From: Clostridia bacterium
GTDB lineage: Bacteria; Bacillota; Clostridia; Monoglobales; Monoglobaceae
Reading direction: 5' to 3'
NCBI GenBank assembly: GCA_017397725.1
Contig: JAFQIA010000002.1
Coordinates: 58,302 to 122,301, forward strand
Length of the DNA stretch: 64,000 bases
The notes under the pieces are model-generated. The model ran no database searches and was not told the DNA's origin. It was given only the letters and a program-made list of their open reading frames with translations. The position numbers and the translations under genes are program-made. Of this stretch, positions 26,445 through 35,240 are shown one piece after another; position 1 is the first letter of the stretch; every line of letters begins with the position of its first letter.

Positions 26445-27437
26445 ATGCGTAAATCAATCAAAACAATCTTGGGTATTGGCCTTTTGCTTGTTCTTTTGCT
26501 TAGCATTCCTGTTTCGGCAGAGGAACAAGTAGAAGTTTTGTTAAACGGTTCCAAAATCGAATTTGCAGACCAAAAGCCGGTGATCATCAACGGGCGGACT
26601 TTGGTTCCCCTCCGCGGGGTTTTGGAGGCAATGGGCGTGACGGTTGGCTGGATTGACGAAACCCAGACCGCCACTGCAGAAAAGGACGGCATCAAGATTA
26701 CCCTTACCATTGATGACCCCACCCTCTATAAGAACGGCGAGGCAATCGTCCTGGATGTTCCCGCACAGCTGATTAACTCCAGAACCATGGTTCCCGCCAG
26801 AGCGGTTTCCGAAAGCTTTGGTGCACGGGTTGGCTGGTTTGAAGCCAAATCTCAGGTGGTTATCAGCACCGACAACTTGCTCAATCAGGCACTTTCTGCC
26901 ATTGATGCGGCAAAATCCTATTATTTCTCTGCCACCACCACAGGTTCTTATTTAGAGGGAATGACCTTTGATCTCTCTCTGTCCCTCGGCTCTGACCTGA
27001 ACCATTCCTTAGAAATTTCCCATTATTCCATCGATGCGGCATTTAGCGGAGAGGATTTCCTCAACAGCTTTGAAACCATCGCTGCCGGCAAGGAAAAAAG
27101 CTACTTCCTCAGTAGCGAGTCTTCTTCTCAGGTAACCAACACCCCCGCAAGCTGGTCACCTGCTCCTCTCTTCCCCGCAGGAACCCCGTTTTTGCTTGAA
27201 AAAGAGGACAGCAAGAGTGTGACCTACCAGATGTTGGATGGCTCTGATATGTGTCTGGTTGTTGATAAAAAGACCGCAACCCCCACCCATATCTATCTTG
27301 CCAAAGAGAATCTGAGCAATTTGATTGCCCTGCCTGACGATTTTGTATTTGAAAAGGATTTGTCCGGTGCGTTGATTCTCAACGGAAATCAGGTCAAAGA
27401 CTTCTATGAGGAAGTAAAAGAAAATTTTGCAAAATAA
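26445..27437 (+). CDS. secreted protein with copper amine oxidase-like N-terminal (stalk) domain
   Basis: The 330-residue protein has a signal peptide (MRKSIKTILGIGLLLVLLLS to about residue 24). Two beta-rich stalk-type repeats follow, with the recurrent pattern IINGRTLVPLRGVLEAMGVTV and LINSRTMVPARAVSESFGARV (about residues 45-145). The remaining 185 residues have no recognised motif. The stalk domain is common in secreted proteins of Clostridia and has no amine oxidase activity itself. ATG 26445 has AAAGGAG upstream. The gene is monocistronic with its own promoter and terminator. Function unknown. Confidence 0.82.
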   Translation: MRKSIKTILGIGLLLVLLLSIPVSAEEQVEVLLNGSKIEFADQKPVIINGRTLVPLRGVLEAMGVTVGWIDETQTATAEKDGIKITLTIDDPTLYKNGEAIVLDVPAQLINSRTMVPARAVSESFGARVGWFEAKSQVVISTDNLLNQALSAIDAAKSYYFSATTTGSYLEGMTFDLSLSLGSDLNHSLEISHYSIDAAFSGEDFLNSFETIAAGKEKSYFLSSESSSQVTNTPASWSPAPLFPAGTPFLLEKEDSKSVTYQMLDGSDMCLVVDKKTATPTHIYLAKENLSNLIALPDDFVFEKDLSGALILNGNQVKDFYEEVKENFAK

Positions 27438-27451
27438 AGGATTGTATCGTG

Positions 27452-27488
27452 CCGCTTCTGCAAAGACTATGCAGAGGCGGTTTTTTTT
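27452..27488 (+). terminator. terminator of the stalk-domain gene
   Basis: Stem CCGCTTCTGCA/TGCAGAGGCGG (one G-T pair) with a seven-base loop, followed by eight T residues. Confidence 0.85.
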
Positions 27489-27520
27489 ATTTCTTTTCCT
27501 CAACAAATCGGGCGGAAATC

Positions 27521-27549
27521 TTGACTTTTTGGGAAAAAACGGGTAAAAT
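27521..27549 (+). promoter_or_regulatory. promoter of the gltX operon
   Basis: TTGACT (27521-27526), 17 bases, TAAAAT (27544-27549), about 30 bases from the gltX start. No T-box leader fits in this space. Confidence 0.7.
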
Positions 27550-27584
27550 ATGAGGTTAGAACAAGAGATTGTGAGGTAACAGAT

Positions 27585-29225
27585 ATGGATACCATCAAAC
27601 TGGCGGAACTGTTGTTTCCGCAGATAGACAAAGAACCTTCTTGCTTTGAAAACCTGTACCCTGTGCGGAACCTTCCCGCAGGCGCCAAGGTCACCCGTAT
27701 CGGGCCCAGTCCTACCGGATTTGTGCATTTGGGAAACCTTTACAACGCCATCATTGGTGAGCGTCTGGCACACCAAAGCGACGGGGTATTCTTCCTCCGC
27801 ATTGAAGATACCGATGCCAAGCGTGAGGTTGCGGGCGCAGTGGAACTGTTGCTTTCCTCTATGGATTACTTTGGCATTCGTTTTGACGAAGGGGCAACCA
27901 TTGACGGGGACAGCGGCAATTATGGACCTTACCGCCAAAGACAGAGAAAAGAGGTATATCAGACCTTTGCCAAGGAACTGGTACGCCGTGGTCTGGCATA
28001 TCCCTGTTTCTGTACCGAAGAACGCCTGACCCAGATGCGGGAAACCCAGATGGCAGGCAAGGATAACTTTGGCTATTACGGGAAATGGGCGCTCTGCCGG
28101 GATTTGACCTTGGATGAAATCGAGGCAAAGATTGCAAATGGCGAGGAATATGTGCTCCGGTTCCGCTCCAGCGGTGATATCAACAACACCGTGGAATTGG
28201 TAGACGGCATTCGGGGAACCCTGAAACTGCAAGAAAACTATCAGGATTTTGTGCTGCTCAAATCGGATGGCATCCCCACCTATCACTTTGCCCATGTGAT
28301 TGATGACCACCTGATGCGGACAACCCATGTGGTGCGTGGTGAGGAATGGCTTTCCACCGCACCCATTCACGCACAGTTGTTTGACACCTTTGGTTGGACA
28401 CGCCCCCTCTTCTGTCACACCACCGTGCTGATGAAGATGGACGGCGACACCAAGCGGAAACTTTCCAAGCGGAAGGACCCGGAGCTGGGACTCAATTACT
28501 ACCGTCAAGAGGGATATGTTCCCGAGGCTGTTTGGGAATACCTGATGACTCTGCTCAACTCCAACTACGAAGAATGGCGGGCAGAAAATCCCGATGCACC
28601 GCTTGATGATTTTGTTTTCACCACCGAAAAAATGGGTATCTCCGGTGCATTGTTTGATATGATGAAATTTGACAACGTGAGTCAGGAAACCCTGCTCCGG
28701 ATGAGCGCATCTGAGATTTATGAAAAGATGGCGGCATGGTTAAAGGAATACGACCCCGCGTTTGAGGCATTATTCACCCGCGACCGTGCTTTCACCGAGC
28801 GCATCATCAGCGTTGGCAGAGATGGGGCAAGACCCAGAAAAGACCTGACCAACTGGAAACAGGCACGGCAGTTCCTCTCCTTCTACTTTGATGAAACCTT
28901 TGTGCGGGAAGATGAATATCCCGAAAATGTTTCTCCTGAGGATCGTGCAGAAATCTTAAAGCGGTATCTTAAAACCTACGACCACAGCGATGACAACAGC
29001 CAGTGGTTCCAGAAGGTGCGGGATATTGCGGGAGATATGAACTATGCCATCAAGCCGAAAGATTACAAGAAAAATCCTGAGCTTTACAAGGGCAGCATTA
29101 CCGATGTGAGCAATGTGATTCGTGTAGCAGTGGTTGGCCGCACCAATTCCCCGGATTTGTGGGAAATCTGCCACATCATCGGCGAAGATGCTATGCGCAA
29201 CCGCATCGAACAGGCAAAGAACTGA
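27585..29225 (+). CDS. gltX: glutamate--tRNA ligase
   Basis: GluRS charges tRNA-Glu (and tRNA-Gln in organisms using the amidotransferase route). The 546-residue class I enzyme has the HIGH-type motif GPSPTGFVHLGN (about residues 39-50), RIEDTDAKREVAGA, and the KMSKS-type motif KRKLSKRKD. It is longer than the common 460-490-residue form, with a 35-residue N-terminal extension and an enlarged C-terminal half. It is followed after 15 bases by a MetRS-like gene, so the two are probably cotranscribed. Confidence 0.93.
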   Translation: MDTIKLAELLFPQIDKEPSCFENLYPVRNLPAGAKVTRIGPSPTGFVHLGNLYNAIIGERLAHQSDGVFFLRIEDTDAKREVAGAVELLLSSMDYFGIRFDEGATIDGDSGNYGPYRQRQRKEVYQTFAKELVRRGLAYPCFCTEERLTQMRETQMAGKDNFGYYGKWALCRDLTLDEIEAKIANGEEYVLRFRSSGDINNTVELVDGIRGTLKLQENYQDFVLLKSDGIPTYHFAHVIDDHLMRTTHVVRGEEWLSTAPIHAQLFDTFGWTRPLFCHTTVLMKMDGDTKRKLSKRKDPELGLNYYRQEGYVPEAVWEYLMTLLNSNYEEWRAENPDAPLDDFVFTTEKMGISGALFDMMKFDNVSQETLLRMSASEIYEKMAAWLKEYDPAFEALFTRDRAFTERIISVGRDGARPRKDLTNWKQARQFLSFYFDETFVREDEYPENVSPEDRAEILKRYLKTYDHSDDNSQWFQKVRDIAGDMNYAIKPKDYKKNPELYKGSITDVSNVIRVAVVGRTNSPDLWEICHIIGEDAMRNRIEQAKN

Positions 29226-29240
29226 GAAAGGAATCAGATT

Positions 29241-31277
29241 ATGGGAAAAGAACATAACAACGAACACAACTTCCGTCGGGAAAGAGAGAACATTTTAGAC
29301 CTGCCCCGTCCGGAGTTTCCCAAGCGTGCCGTGGTAACCGGCGGTATGCCTTACGGAAACAAGGAACTGCATTTTGGCCATGTGGGCGGCGTTTTTGTGC
29401 AAGCGGATGTTTTGACCCGCTTTTTGAGAGACCGCATCGGCAAAGAGAATGTGATCTTTGTGTCCGGTACCGACTGCTATGGTTCCCCCATTGCAGAGAG
29501 CTATCGCAGTCTTTGTGAAAGTGGCAAGTTTGAGGGAAGTATTGAAGATTTTGTGCGGAAGAACCACGAAAGCCAGAAAGAAACCCTGAAAAAATACAAC
29601 ATCAGTCCCAACCTCTTCGCCGCATCCGGTCTGGATGATGCCAAAGAGGAACACCGCAAGCTGACCAATGAATTGATGGAGCTTTGGTATGAAAACGGCT
29701 GGCTGGAGAAACTGGTCACCCGCCAGTTCTACGATGCAGAAGTGGGTCAGTTCTTAAACGGCAGACAGGTGGTAGGAAAATGTCCGGTTGAAAATTGTAA
29801 CTCGGACAAGGGATATGCGGATGAGTGTTCCATGGGACACCAGTATATGCCGGAGGATTTGATTGACCCCAAGAGCACCCTGACCGGAAAGACCCCCGAG
29901 ATGCGGGATGTGACCAACTGGTATATGGACCTGACCAAATTCCAGGATTTGATGAATAACTATGTAGAGGACATCAGTCAGGATGAAACCGTCCGCCCCT
30001 TGGTTGCCAATACCATTCGGGAGTTTATGACGGCGCCGATGGTTTATGTCAAGAACGAATACACCGAAATTTATGAATCCATCAAGGATCAACTGCCTGA
30101 GCACGTGCTGAACACCGCTGCCAACAAGACCTCCTTCTCTCTGGAGTTCAAGGATTTGGCAGACCGCGACAAGGCAAGAGCTATTTTGGGTGAACACGAC
30201 ATCCGGTTCCGTGCCGGAAAGACCTTGGTTCCCTTCCGCCTGACCGGAAATATCGAATGGGGTGTTCCCGCTCCAGTGATTGAGGGTGAAGAAGGCTTGA
30301 CCATCTGGGTATGGCCGGAATCCTTGTGGGCACCGATTTCCTTTACCCGCACCTACCTGAAACAACAGGGCAAGGACAGTGAGGAATGGAAAAAGTTCTG
30401 GTGTTCCAAAGACGCCAAGGTGTTCCAGTTCATTGGTCAGGACAACATCTACTTCTACGGCATTGCCGAAATGGTGATGTTTATGGCGGCACAAGGAAAG
30501 GACAACCTGACTGCCCGTCCTGCAGAGGGACAGTTGACCCTGCCTACCTTGGTTGCCAACAACCACATTCTGTTCTTGAACAAAAAAGCAAGCTCCAGCG
30601 GTGCAGTGAAGCCGCCCATGGCAGCCGAGCTTTTGGATTACTACACACCGGAACAGCTAAGGGCACACTTTTTAAGCTTAGGACTGGGGCTGAAGAGTGT
30701 CAGCTTCCAACCCAAGCCCTTAAACCCCACTGCCGGTGAAAAGGATGCCGACCCTGTACTAAAAGAGGGCAAGCTGCTTTCCCACGTATTCAATCGGGTG
30801 GCACGCTCCTGTTTCTATACTGCGCAGAAGTACAACGACGGCAAGCTGCCGGTTGGCGAAATCAGTGAGGAAGTGCTGAAAGAGGGCAAAGAAACCATCC
30901 TCAAATATGAGCGGTATATGTATCGGTTTGAATTCCATTCGGTGATGAACCTGATGGACACCTATATCCGCAACGCCAATAAGTATTGGGCAAAGCATAT
31001 TGCCATTGCAGACAAAGAGGACAACAACGAACTCAGAATGCAGGTGTTACGGGATGTGTTCCATATGATGCGGGTAGCAACTGTGCTGATGCATCCGGTG
31101 GTTCCGGAGGGCACCGAGCTGTTGCTTTCCTACCTGAATCTGGATGAATCCTTCTGGGATTGGAATCGTATCTTTGATACCCTGTATGACTTTACCGGCG
31201 GCAAGGAACATCAGCTCAAGTTCTTGGAACCCAAGTTCGACTTCTTCCCTATGCACGAAAGTCAGTTTAACGCATAA
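29241..31277 (+). CDS. class I tRNA synthetase family protein, MetRS-like
   Basis: The 678-residue protein follows the methionyl-tRNA synthetase plan: GGMPYGNKELHFGHVGG with HFGH (residues 44-47) as HIGH motif, FVSGTDCYGSPIAES, a zinc-knuckle-like set Cys181/Cys186/Cys196/His200, the IGQDNIYFY catalytic segment and an anticodon-binding helical region. The position of KMSKS reads NKKASSSG (about 447-454), so the second Lys is missing. An insertion of about 70 residues sits near 255-330. It may be the cell's MetRS or a diverged paralogue. It is paired with gltX and has no C-terminal tRNA-binding (EMAP) domain. Confidence 0.78.
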   Translation: MGKEHNNEHNFRRERENILDLPRPEFPKRAVVTGGMPYGNKELHFGHVGGVFVQADVLTRFLRDRIGKENVIFVSGTDCYGSPIAESYRSLCESGKFEGSIEDFVRKNHESQKETLKKYNISPNLFAASGLDDAKEEHRKLTNELMELWYENGWLEKLVTRQFYDAEVGQFLNGRQVVGKCPVENCNSDKGYADECSMGHQYMPEDLIDPKSTLTGKTPEMRDVTNWYMDLTKFQDLMNNYVEDISQDETVRPLVANTIREFMTAPMVYVKNEYTEIYESIKDQLPEHVLNTAANKTSFSLEFKDLADRDKARAILGEHDIRFRAGKTLVPFRLTGNIEWGVPAPVIEGEEGLTIWVWPESLWAPISFTRTYLKQQGKDSEEWKKFWCSKDAKVFQFIGQDNIYFYGIAEMVMFMAAQGKDNLTARPAEGQLTLPTLVANNHILFLNKKASSSGAVKPPMAAELLDYYTPEQLRAHFLSLGLGLKSVSFQPKPLNPTAGEKDADPVLKEGKLLSHVFNRVARSCFYTAQKYNDGKLPVGEISEEVLKEGKETILKYERYMYRFEFHSVMNLMDTYIRNANKYWAKHIAIADKEDNNELRMQVLRDVFHMMRVATVLMHPVVPEGTELLLSYLNLDESFWDWNRIFDTLYDFTGGKEHQLKFLEPKFDFFPMHESQFNA

Positions 31278-31279
31278 CC

Positions 31280-31313
31280 AAAAAGGTGAATGACAAATGT
31301 CATTCACCTTTTT
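31280..31313. terminator. bidirectional terminator between the MetRS-like and RCC1 genes
   Basis: A 15-bp stem AAAAAGGTGAATGAC/GTCATTCACCTTTTT with loop AAAT, T-rich on both sides; it ends at the RCC1 gene stop. Confidence 0.88.
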
Positions 31314-32941
31314 TATTGCACTTTGATCTGCATTAAATAACTGTCTACCGAAGTCAGGCGAAGTGCCTTTTTGGGAAGACCCAGTCCTTTCCAATCATCT
31401 ACATCACAGGGTCCGTTTTGCCGGTCGCCCATGGCAAAGGCTTTTCCGTCAACAGAAATCGCCACCGTATGCTTGGTGCCCGCCTCTGCTGAAAGCAGGT
31501 TTTCCCAATGCATTACATCGCTTTGATGCCAGGTGTTGCTGCCACCGCTCTGCAGCGTTCCGTCCTTCATCTTTGCAATGGCGTGAGAACCTCCGGCAAA
31601 AACGGCGACGGCATCTTCTTCTATCTCTGCAACAGTTCCGTAACGGCTGTATGCGCCTGCCGCAAGGACCTTGCCATCCTTGGTAACACCCAAGGTAAAG
31701 CCATCCCCTGCCGCAATGGAAACGATATCCTTCCAATCCTCTACCCGACAACTGCCACCGTGGCCGTTGCCGATGGCAAGAACGGTGCCGTCCTGACGCA
31801 GTCCCACCGTGTGGTATCTGCCTGCCGCAACAGCAATAACGCCCGACCAGTTCTGGGTATCGCATTGGTTGTAGCGGTTGTCCCCGGTTGCGACCACTCT
31901 ACCATTGGCAAGTGCTGCCACCGAATGTCTGCCACCTGCCGAAACCGTGACTGCATCCTCCCAGGTGGCAATGGTTTGGGCATCGATTTCATCACTGCCC
32001 GCATAGAGGACTTTGCCCTCTGCGGTTAAACCCAAGGTATGATTCCAACCGGCAGAAACCGCAACCAAATCCTTCCACTCCGAAACCTCACATTGTCTAT
32101 CCTGATTTTCTCCGGTTGCCTTTGCGGTGCCATCCGCACAGAGTCCCACCGTGTGGGCCTCTCCTGCAGAAATGGTGCCGGAAAGCAGGGTATTCATCTG
32201 CCTGAGCAGAGAAACACTTTTGGAATGCGTCGGTTGGTCTGCCAAAAGGCGGATGCCGGTATGAAAATCTCCTCTTTTGATGGCACAAAGCGCCTGATAC
32301 CAACCAAATTCCTGACGGATGGATTCAGGCAGCCATGGATGTTGCAATGCCGCATATGCCTCTTCCGCTTGCGCATAAGATTCTGCCAAAAGAAGATTGC
32401 GTGCCTCTTCTGTTGCCTTGGTCCATTGACTATGCCCATATCCTATGCCAACGCCAAGGGCGCTGACAAGGAGCAAAAACAAGATAGAAAACACCCAGCG
32501 CTTCCATTTCTTTTTTGGTTTTTTGGTGGAAAGGGGGGCATCCTCTTGAAACACCCGTACATCCTTTTCCGCCTCGCCGTTGTTCCAGACACTTCCGTCC
32601 GAAAAGCAAACCCGCTGCACCGTAGCAGTAATACTGCGAATCCGGAACGACGAAAGAGGGATTGCCATTTCCTCGCCAAAGCGTGCGCCCGGTTCTGCAC
32701 CAAGGGATTCAAAGGGTTCCCGATTCTTGGTGGATACCAGCTGAACCTCCTCATCAAAGCAGCAGAGATTGACATAGGTTGCCTCCACCGTCTTGTCGCT
32801 CACATTCTGCATATCTAAGTAGAGCGTCATCTGTCCGGTTTCTGAATCCTGATAAAGGCGGCTTTGCAAAAGTGCCACCGGCTGTTCCGGAAGGGACGGG
32901 TAAGTGACCTGTCGTATCAACTTTAACTCATTTTGTTCCAT
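31313..32941 (-). CDS. membrane-anchored RCC1-repeat protein
   Basis: The 542-residue protein has an N-terminal domain of about 140 residues (beta-rich, YVNLCCFDEEVQLV), a Lys-rich stretch, one membrane helix (WVFSILFLLLVSALGVGIGY, about residues 150-170), a short helical part, and a C-terminal RCC1-like beta-propeller. The propeller has at least six repeats of the form SAGWNHTLGLTAEGKVLYAG, spaced about 40 residues. The topology suggests a cytoplasmic N-terminus with an outside propeller. ATG 32941 is chosen for its GAGG site and promoter; the frame open to 33133 runs through the promoter. Function unknown; such propellers usually bind proteins. Confidence 0.8.
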   Translation of the reverse strand: MEQNELKLIRQVTYPSLPEQPVALLQSRLYQDSETGQMTLYLDMQNVSDKTVEATYVNLCCFDEEVQLVSTKNREPFESLGAEPGARFGEEMAIPLSSFRIRSITATVQRVCFSDGSVWNNGEAEKDVRVFQEDAPLSTKKPKKKWKRWVFSILFLLLVSALGVGIGYGHSQWTKATEEARNLLLAESYAQAEEAYAALQHPWLPESIRQEFGWYQALCAIKRGDFHTGIRLLADQPTHSKSVSLLRQMNTLLSGTISAGEAHTVGLCADGTAKATGENQDRQCEVSEWKDLVAVSAGWNHTLGLTAEGKVLYAGSDEIDAQTIATWEDAVTVSAGGRHSVAALANGRVVATGDNRYNQCDTQNWSGVIAVAAGRYHTVGLRQDGTVLAIGNGHGGSCRVEDWKDIVSIAAGDGFTLGVTKDGKVLAAGAYSRYGTVAEIEEDAVAVFAGGSHAIAKMKDGTLQSGGSNTWHQSDVMHWENLLSAEAGTKHTVAISVDGKAFAMGDRQNGPCDVDDWKGLGLPKKALRLTSVDSYLMQIKVQ

Positions 32942-32970
32942 ACTCTCAACCTCATAAGATTGTTTTTTAT

Positions 32971-32999
32971 AGTATACCTTGTATTTGCAAAAATTGCAA
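32971..32999 (-). promoter_or_regulatory. promoter of the RCC1-repeat gene
   Basis: Minus strand: TTGCAA (32999-32994), 17 bases, TATACT (32976-32971). Confidence 0.65.
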
Positions 33000-33063
33000 G
33001 TGGGATTCATATTTTCCTGATACAAGCATAGATATGTATTACTGAATATCAGGAGGGATTTCG

Positions 33064-34218
33064 ATGCAAAGGATTGTTTCTGTTCTGCTGTTGACCATAT
33101 TTCTTGCCTATCCGGTGTTTGCTGAACCGGCAACCCAAGTGGATACCGATGTTTCCACCCAGTTGGTCAAGGGGGAATCGGGCATCCTGATGGAGGCATC
33201 CAGCGGGGAGGTTCTTTATGAATGGAATCCCGACAAGCGGCTGCCCATTGCCAGCGTGACCAAGACCATGACCATGCTGCTGATTATGGAAGCCTTGGAC
33301 AGCGGGAAAATCCATTTTGAGGATATGGTAACCACCAGCGAAAATGCCGCATCCATGGGCGGTTCACAGGTGTTTCTGGAAGTGGGTGAGCAGATGTCAG
33401 TAGAGGATATGCTCAAAGCAATCGCTGTCGCCTCGGGCAATGATGCGGCGGTTGCCATGGCAGAGCATATTGCCGGCACCCACGAAACCTTTGTGGAAAA
33501 AATGAACGAGCGTGCCGCCGAGCTTGGCTGTACCAACACCCACTTCATCAACTGCAACGGACTGGATGAAACCGCAGAGCATTATAGCTCCGCAAGGGAT
33601 GTTGCTTTGATTTCTCGGGAACTTTTGCGCCATCCCAAGATTTTTGACTATACCACCATCTGGATGGATACCCTACGGGGCGGTCAGTTCGGGCTTTCCA
33701 ACACCAACAAGCTGATTCGGTTCTACAAGGGTGCCAACGGACTGAAAACCGGCTCTACTTCGGCAGCAAAATACTGTCTTTCCGCCACCGCAGAGCGGGA
33801 CGGAATGCAACTGATTGCGGTGGTACTTGCCGCGCCCAGTACCGCAGAGCGTTTTCAAAGTGCCTCCGCGCTTTTGGACTATGGCTTTGCCAACTATGAA
33901 GTGGTAAGCAGCGAAAACCTATATCTGCCTCTCCTGCCTATTGCGGTGCGGGGCGGAACCGAAATCTGCGTGCTGCCAAAGCTGAACGACCTGAGCTTTA
34001 TTGTAAAAAAGGGGAATCGGGACAAAGTGGAAACCAGTATCAACCTCCCCGATATGGTCAGCGCACCCATCCGCGAGGGAGAGGTGTTGGGCGAGGTCAC
34101 CTTTACCATTGATGGTCAGGAGGTTGCCAAACGGGAAATCTGCGCCGCCACCGAAATAACCCGTATTCATCCTTTTGCCATGTATTTGCGGGTATTAACG
34201 AAGTGGCTGACTTTGTAA
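33064..34218 (+). CDS. D-alanyl-D-alanine carboxypeptidase (DacF/PBP5-like)
   Basis: The 384-residue protein has a signal peptide (about 1-20) and the three active-site motifs of class C low-molecular-weight penicillin-binding proteins: SVTK (Ser catalytic, about residues 64-67), SGN (about 143-145) and KTG (about 227-229). A C-terminal beta-rich PBP5_C domain and a terminal amphipathic stretch (FAMYLRVLTKWLTL) follow, probably a membrane anchor. It trims peptidoglycan pentapeptides. CAGGAGGG precedes the ATG. I could not confirm a sporulation-type promoter. Repeat copy B follows within a few bases of the stop codon. Confidence 0.92.
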   Translation: MQRIVSVLLLTIFLAYPVFAEPATQVDTDVSTQLVKGESGILMEASSGEVLYEWNPDKRLPIASVTKTMTMLLIMEALDSGKIHFEDMVTTSENAASMGGSQVFLEVGEQMSVEDMLKAIAVASGNDAAVAMAEHIAGTHETFVEKMNERAAELGCTNTHFINCNGLDETAEHYSSARDVALISRELLRHPKIFDYTTIWMDTLRGGQFGLSNTNKLIRFYKGANGLKTGSTSAAKYCLSATAERDGMQLIAVVLAAPSTAERFQSASALLDYGFANYEVVSSENLYLPLLPIAVRGGTEICVLPKLNDLSFIVKKGNRDKVETSINLPDMVSAPIREGEVLGEVTFTIDGQEVAKREICAATEITRIHPFAMYLRVLTKWLTL

Positions 34219-34223
34219 ATGCC

Positions 34224-34426
34224 GAAAAAGTCGGTCTACCGCAAGCGGAAATAGAAAAGATATATTCGTAGGGTCCAGCGTCCTCGATGGTCTGTAAATA
34301 TTAAGACAAAAACGCAAGGAAAACATCGAGTTTTCCTTGACGTTGCTTGCTTTTTGCGAAATCGTTCTCTGCAGTACCTATGTACAGCGACGAAAACGAT
34401 TTCACAAAATATACCTTCCTTTTTCG
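34224..34426 (+). repeat. structured interspersed repeat, copy B (full length)
   Basis: This 203-bp element starts CGAAAAAGTCGGTCTACCGC six bases after the carboxypeptidase stop and ends CCTTTTTCG, giving short terminal inverted repeats. Inside are a middle block, a hairpin (34311-34324/34330-34344, loop ATCGA) with GCTTGCTTTTT, and a second long stem GCGAAATCGTT/AACGATTTCAC (34356-34366/34395-34405). It aligns over its whole length with the reverse complement of copy C at an estimated 85% identity (by eye). Confidence 0.9.
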
Positions 34427-34441
34427 ACATTTTCACCAAGC

Positions 34442-34473
34442 AAAAAGCTGAACGATATCTCGTTCAGCTTTTT
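34442..34473. terminator. bidirectional terminator downstream of dac and rsmG
   Basis: A 14-bp stem AAAAAGCTGAACGA/TCGTTCAGCTTTTT with loop TATC; it ends one base before the rsmG stop codon. Confidence 0.85.
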
Positions 34474-35175
34474 CTATTTTATTTTATTGGCACGGCGGGG
34501 GAATTGGGATGGGGTGGGCGCAACCTTGCGAATCACCACCAGCTTGCGCAGCATATCTGTTTGCGGTAGCGGTGCATCAATCACCTGTTCCACCTTGCCA
34601 CCAAGGGTTCCAATCATTGGCTTTGCCGCAAGCAGTTCTTCCTCTACCTCTTGGGCTTTGAGTGCCACAAACACGCCACCCACCTTGACAAAGGGCAGGC
34701 AATACTCGCACAAAACCTTCAGGTTGGCAACGGCACGGGAGGTCAGCACATCAAACTGTTCCCGATAGTCCTTATCCTTGCCCAAATCCTCGGCTCTGCC
34801 GTGGATGCAGGATACCCCTGAAAGGTGCAGGTTCTCGCAGACAGCCTGCAAAAACTTCACCCTTTTATTCAGGGCATCAATCAGAGTGACCTGAAAATCC
34901 GGACGGACAATTTTTATAGGGAGTCCCGGAAATCCCGCTCCGGTGCCCACATCTGCAAGGGATGCTCCCTCGGGCAGGTCTATGTGCGCCAGAGGCAGGA
35001 CGCTGTCCAGAAAATGCTTGACTGCAATACCGTCATCGTCCACAATGGCGGTCAGATTCATCTTCTCGTTCCATTCTTTCAGCAGGGCAGAATAAACTGC
35101 AAACTGCTCGCATTGGGTTTGGTTGATGGAAAGTCCAAGCTCGTTTGCGCCTTGTAACAACAGTTCTTGATTCAT
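34474..35175 (-). CDS. rsmG: 16S rRNA (guanine527-N7)-methyltransferase
   Basis: RsmG (GidB) methylates G527 of 16S rRNA with SAM. The 233-residue protein contains the family motifs KHFLDSVLP, LADVGTGAGFPGLPIKI (SAM-binding) and DVLTSRAVANLKVLCEYCLP. AGGAG precedes the ATG. In many Firmicutes it lies near the replication origin after mnmG; here it is separate, downstream of a ferredoxin gene, from which a terminator divides it. Confidence 0.95.
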   Translation of the reverse strand: MNQELLLQGANELGLSINQTQCEQFAVYSALLKEWNEKMNLTAIVDDDGIAVKHFLDSVLPLAHIDLPEGASLADVGTGAGFPGLPIKIVRPDFQVTLIDALNKRVKFLQAVCENLHLSGVSCIHGRAEDLGKDKDYREQFDVLTSRAVANLKVLCEYCLPFVKVGGVFVALKAQEVEEELLAAKPMIGTLGGKVEQVIDAPLPQTDMLRKLVVIRKVAPTPSQFPRRANKIK

Positions 35176-35204
35176 AAAAATTCTCCTATCCCATTTGCAG
35201 ATAA

Positions 35205-35231
35205 AAAAAGCGTGCCGTTGGCACGCTTTTT
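35205..35231 (-). terminator. terminator of the ferredoxin gene
   Basis: A 12-bp stem AAAAAGCGTGCC/GGCACGCTTTTT with a three-base loop, followed on the minus strand by a run of T. Confidence 0.85.
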
Positions 35232-35240
35232 CTAATCAGG

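Noticed and set aside
27438..27584. T-box leader for gltX
   Set aside because: Only about 30 bases separate promoter and gene; too short.
27156..28508. 450-residue minus-strand open frame
   Set aside because: Antisense of the stalk-domain gene and gltX; it crosses a terminator and a promoter.
33000..33063. Sporulation sigma-F/G/E promoter for the carboxypeptidase gene
   Set aside because: Partial -35 and -10 look-alikes with wrong spacing only.
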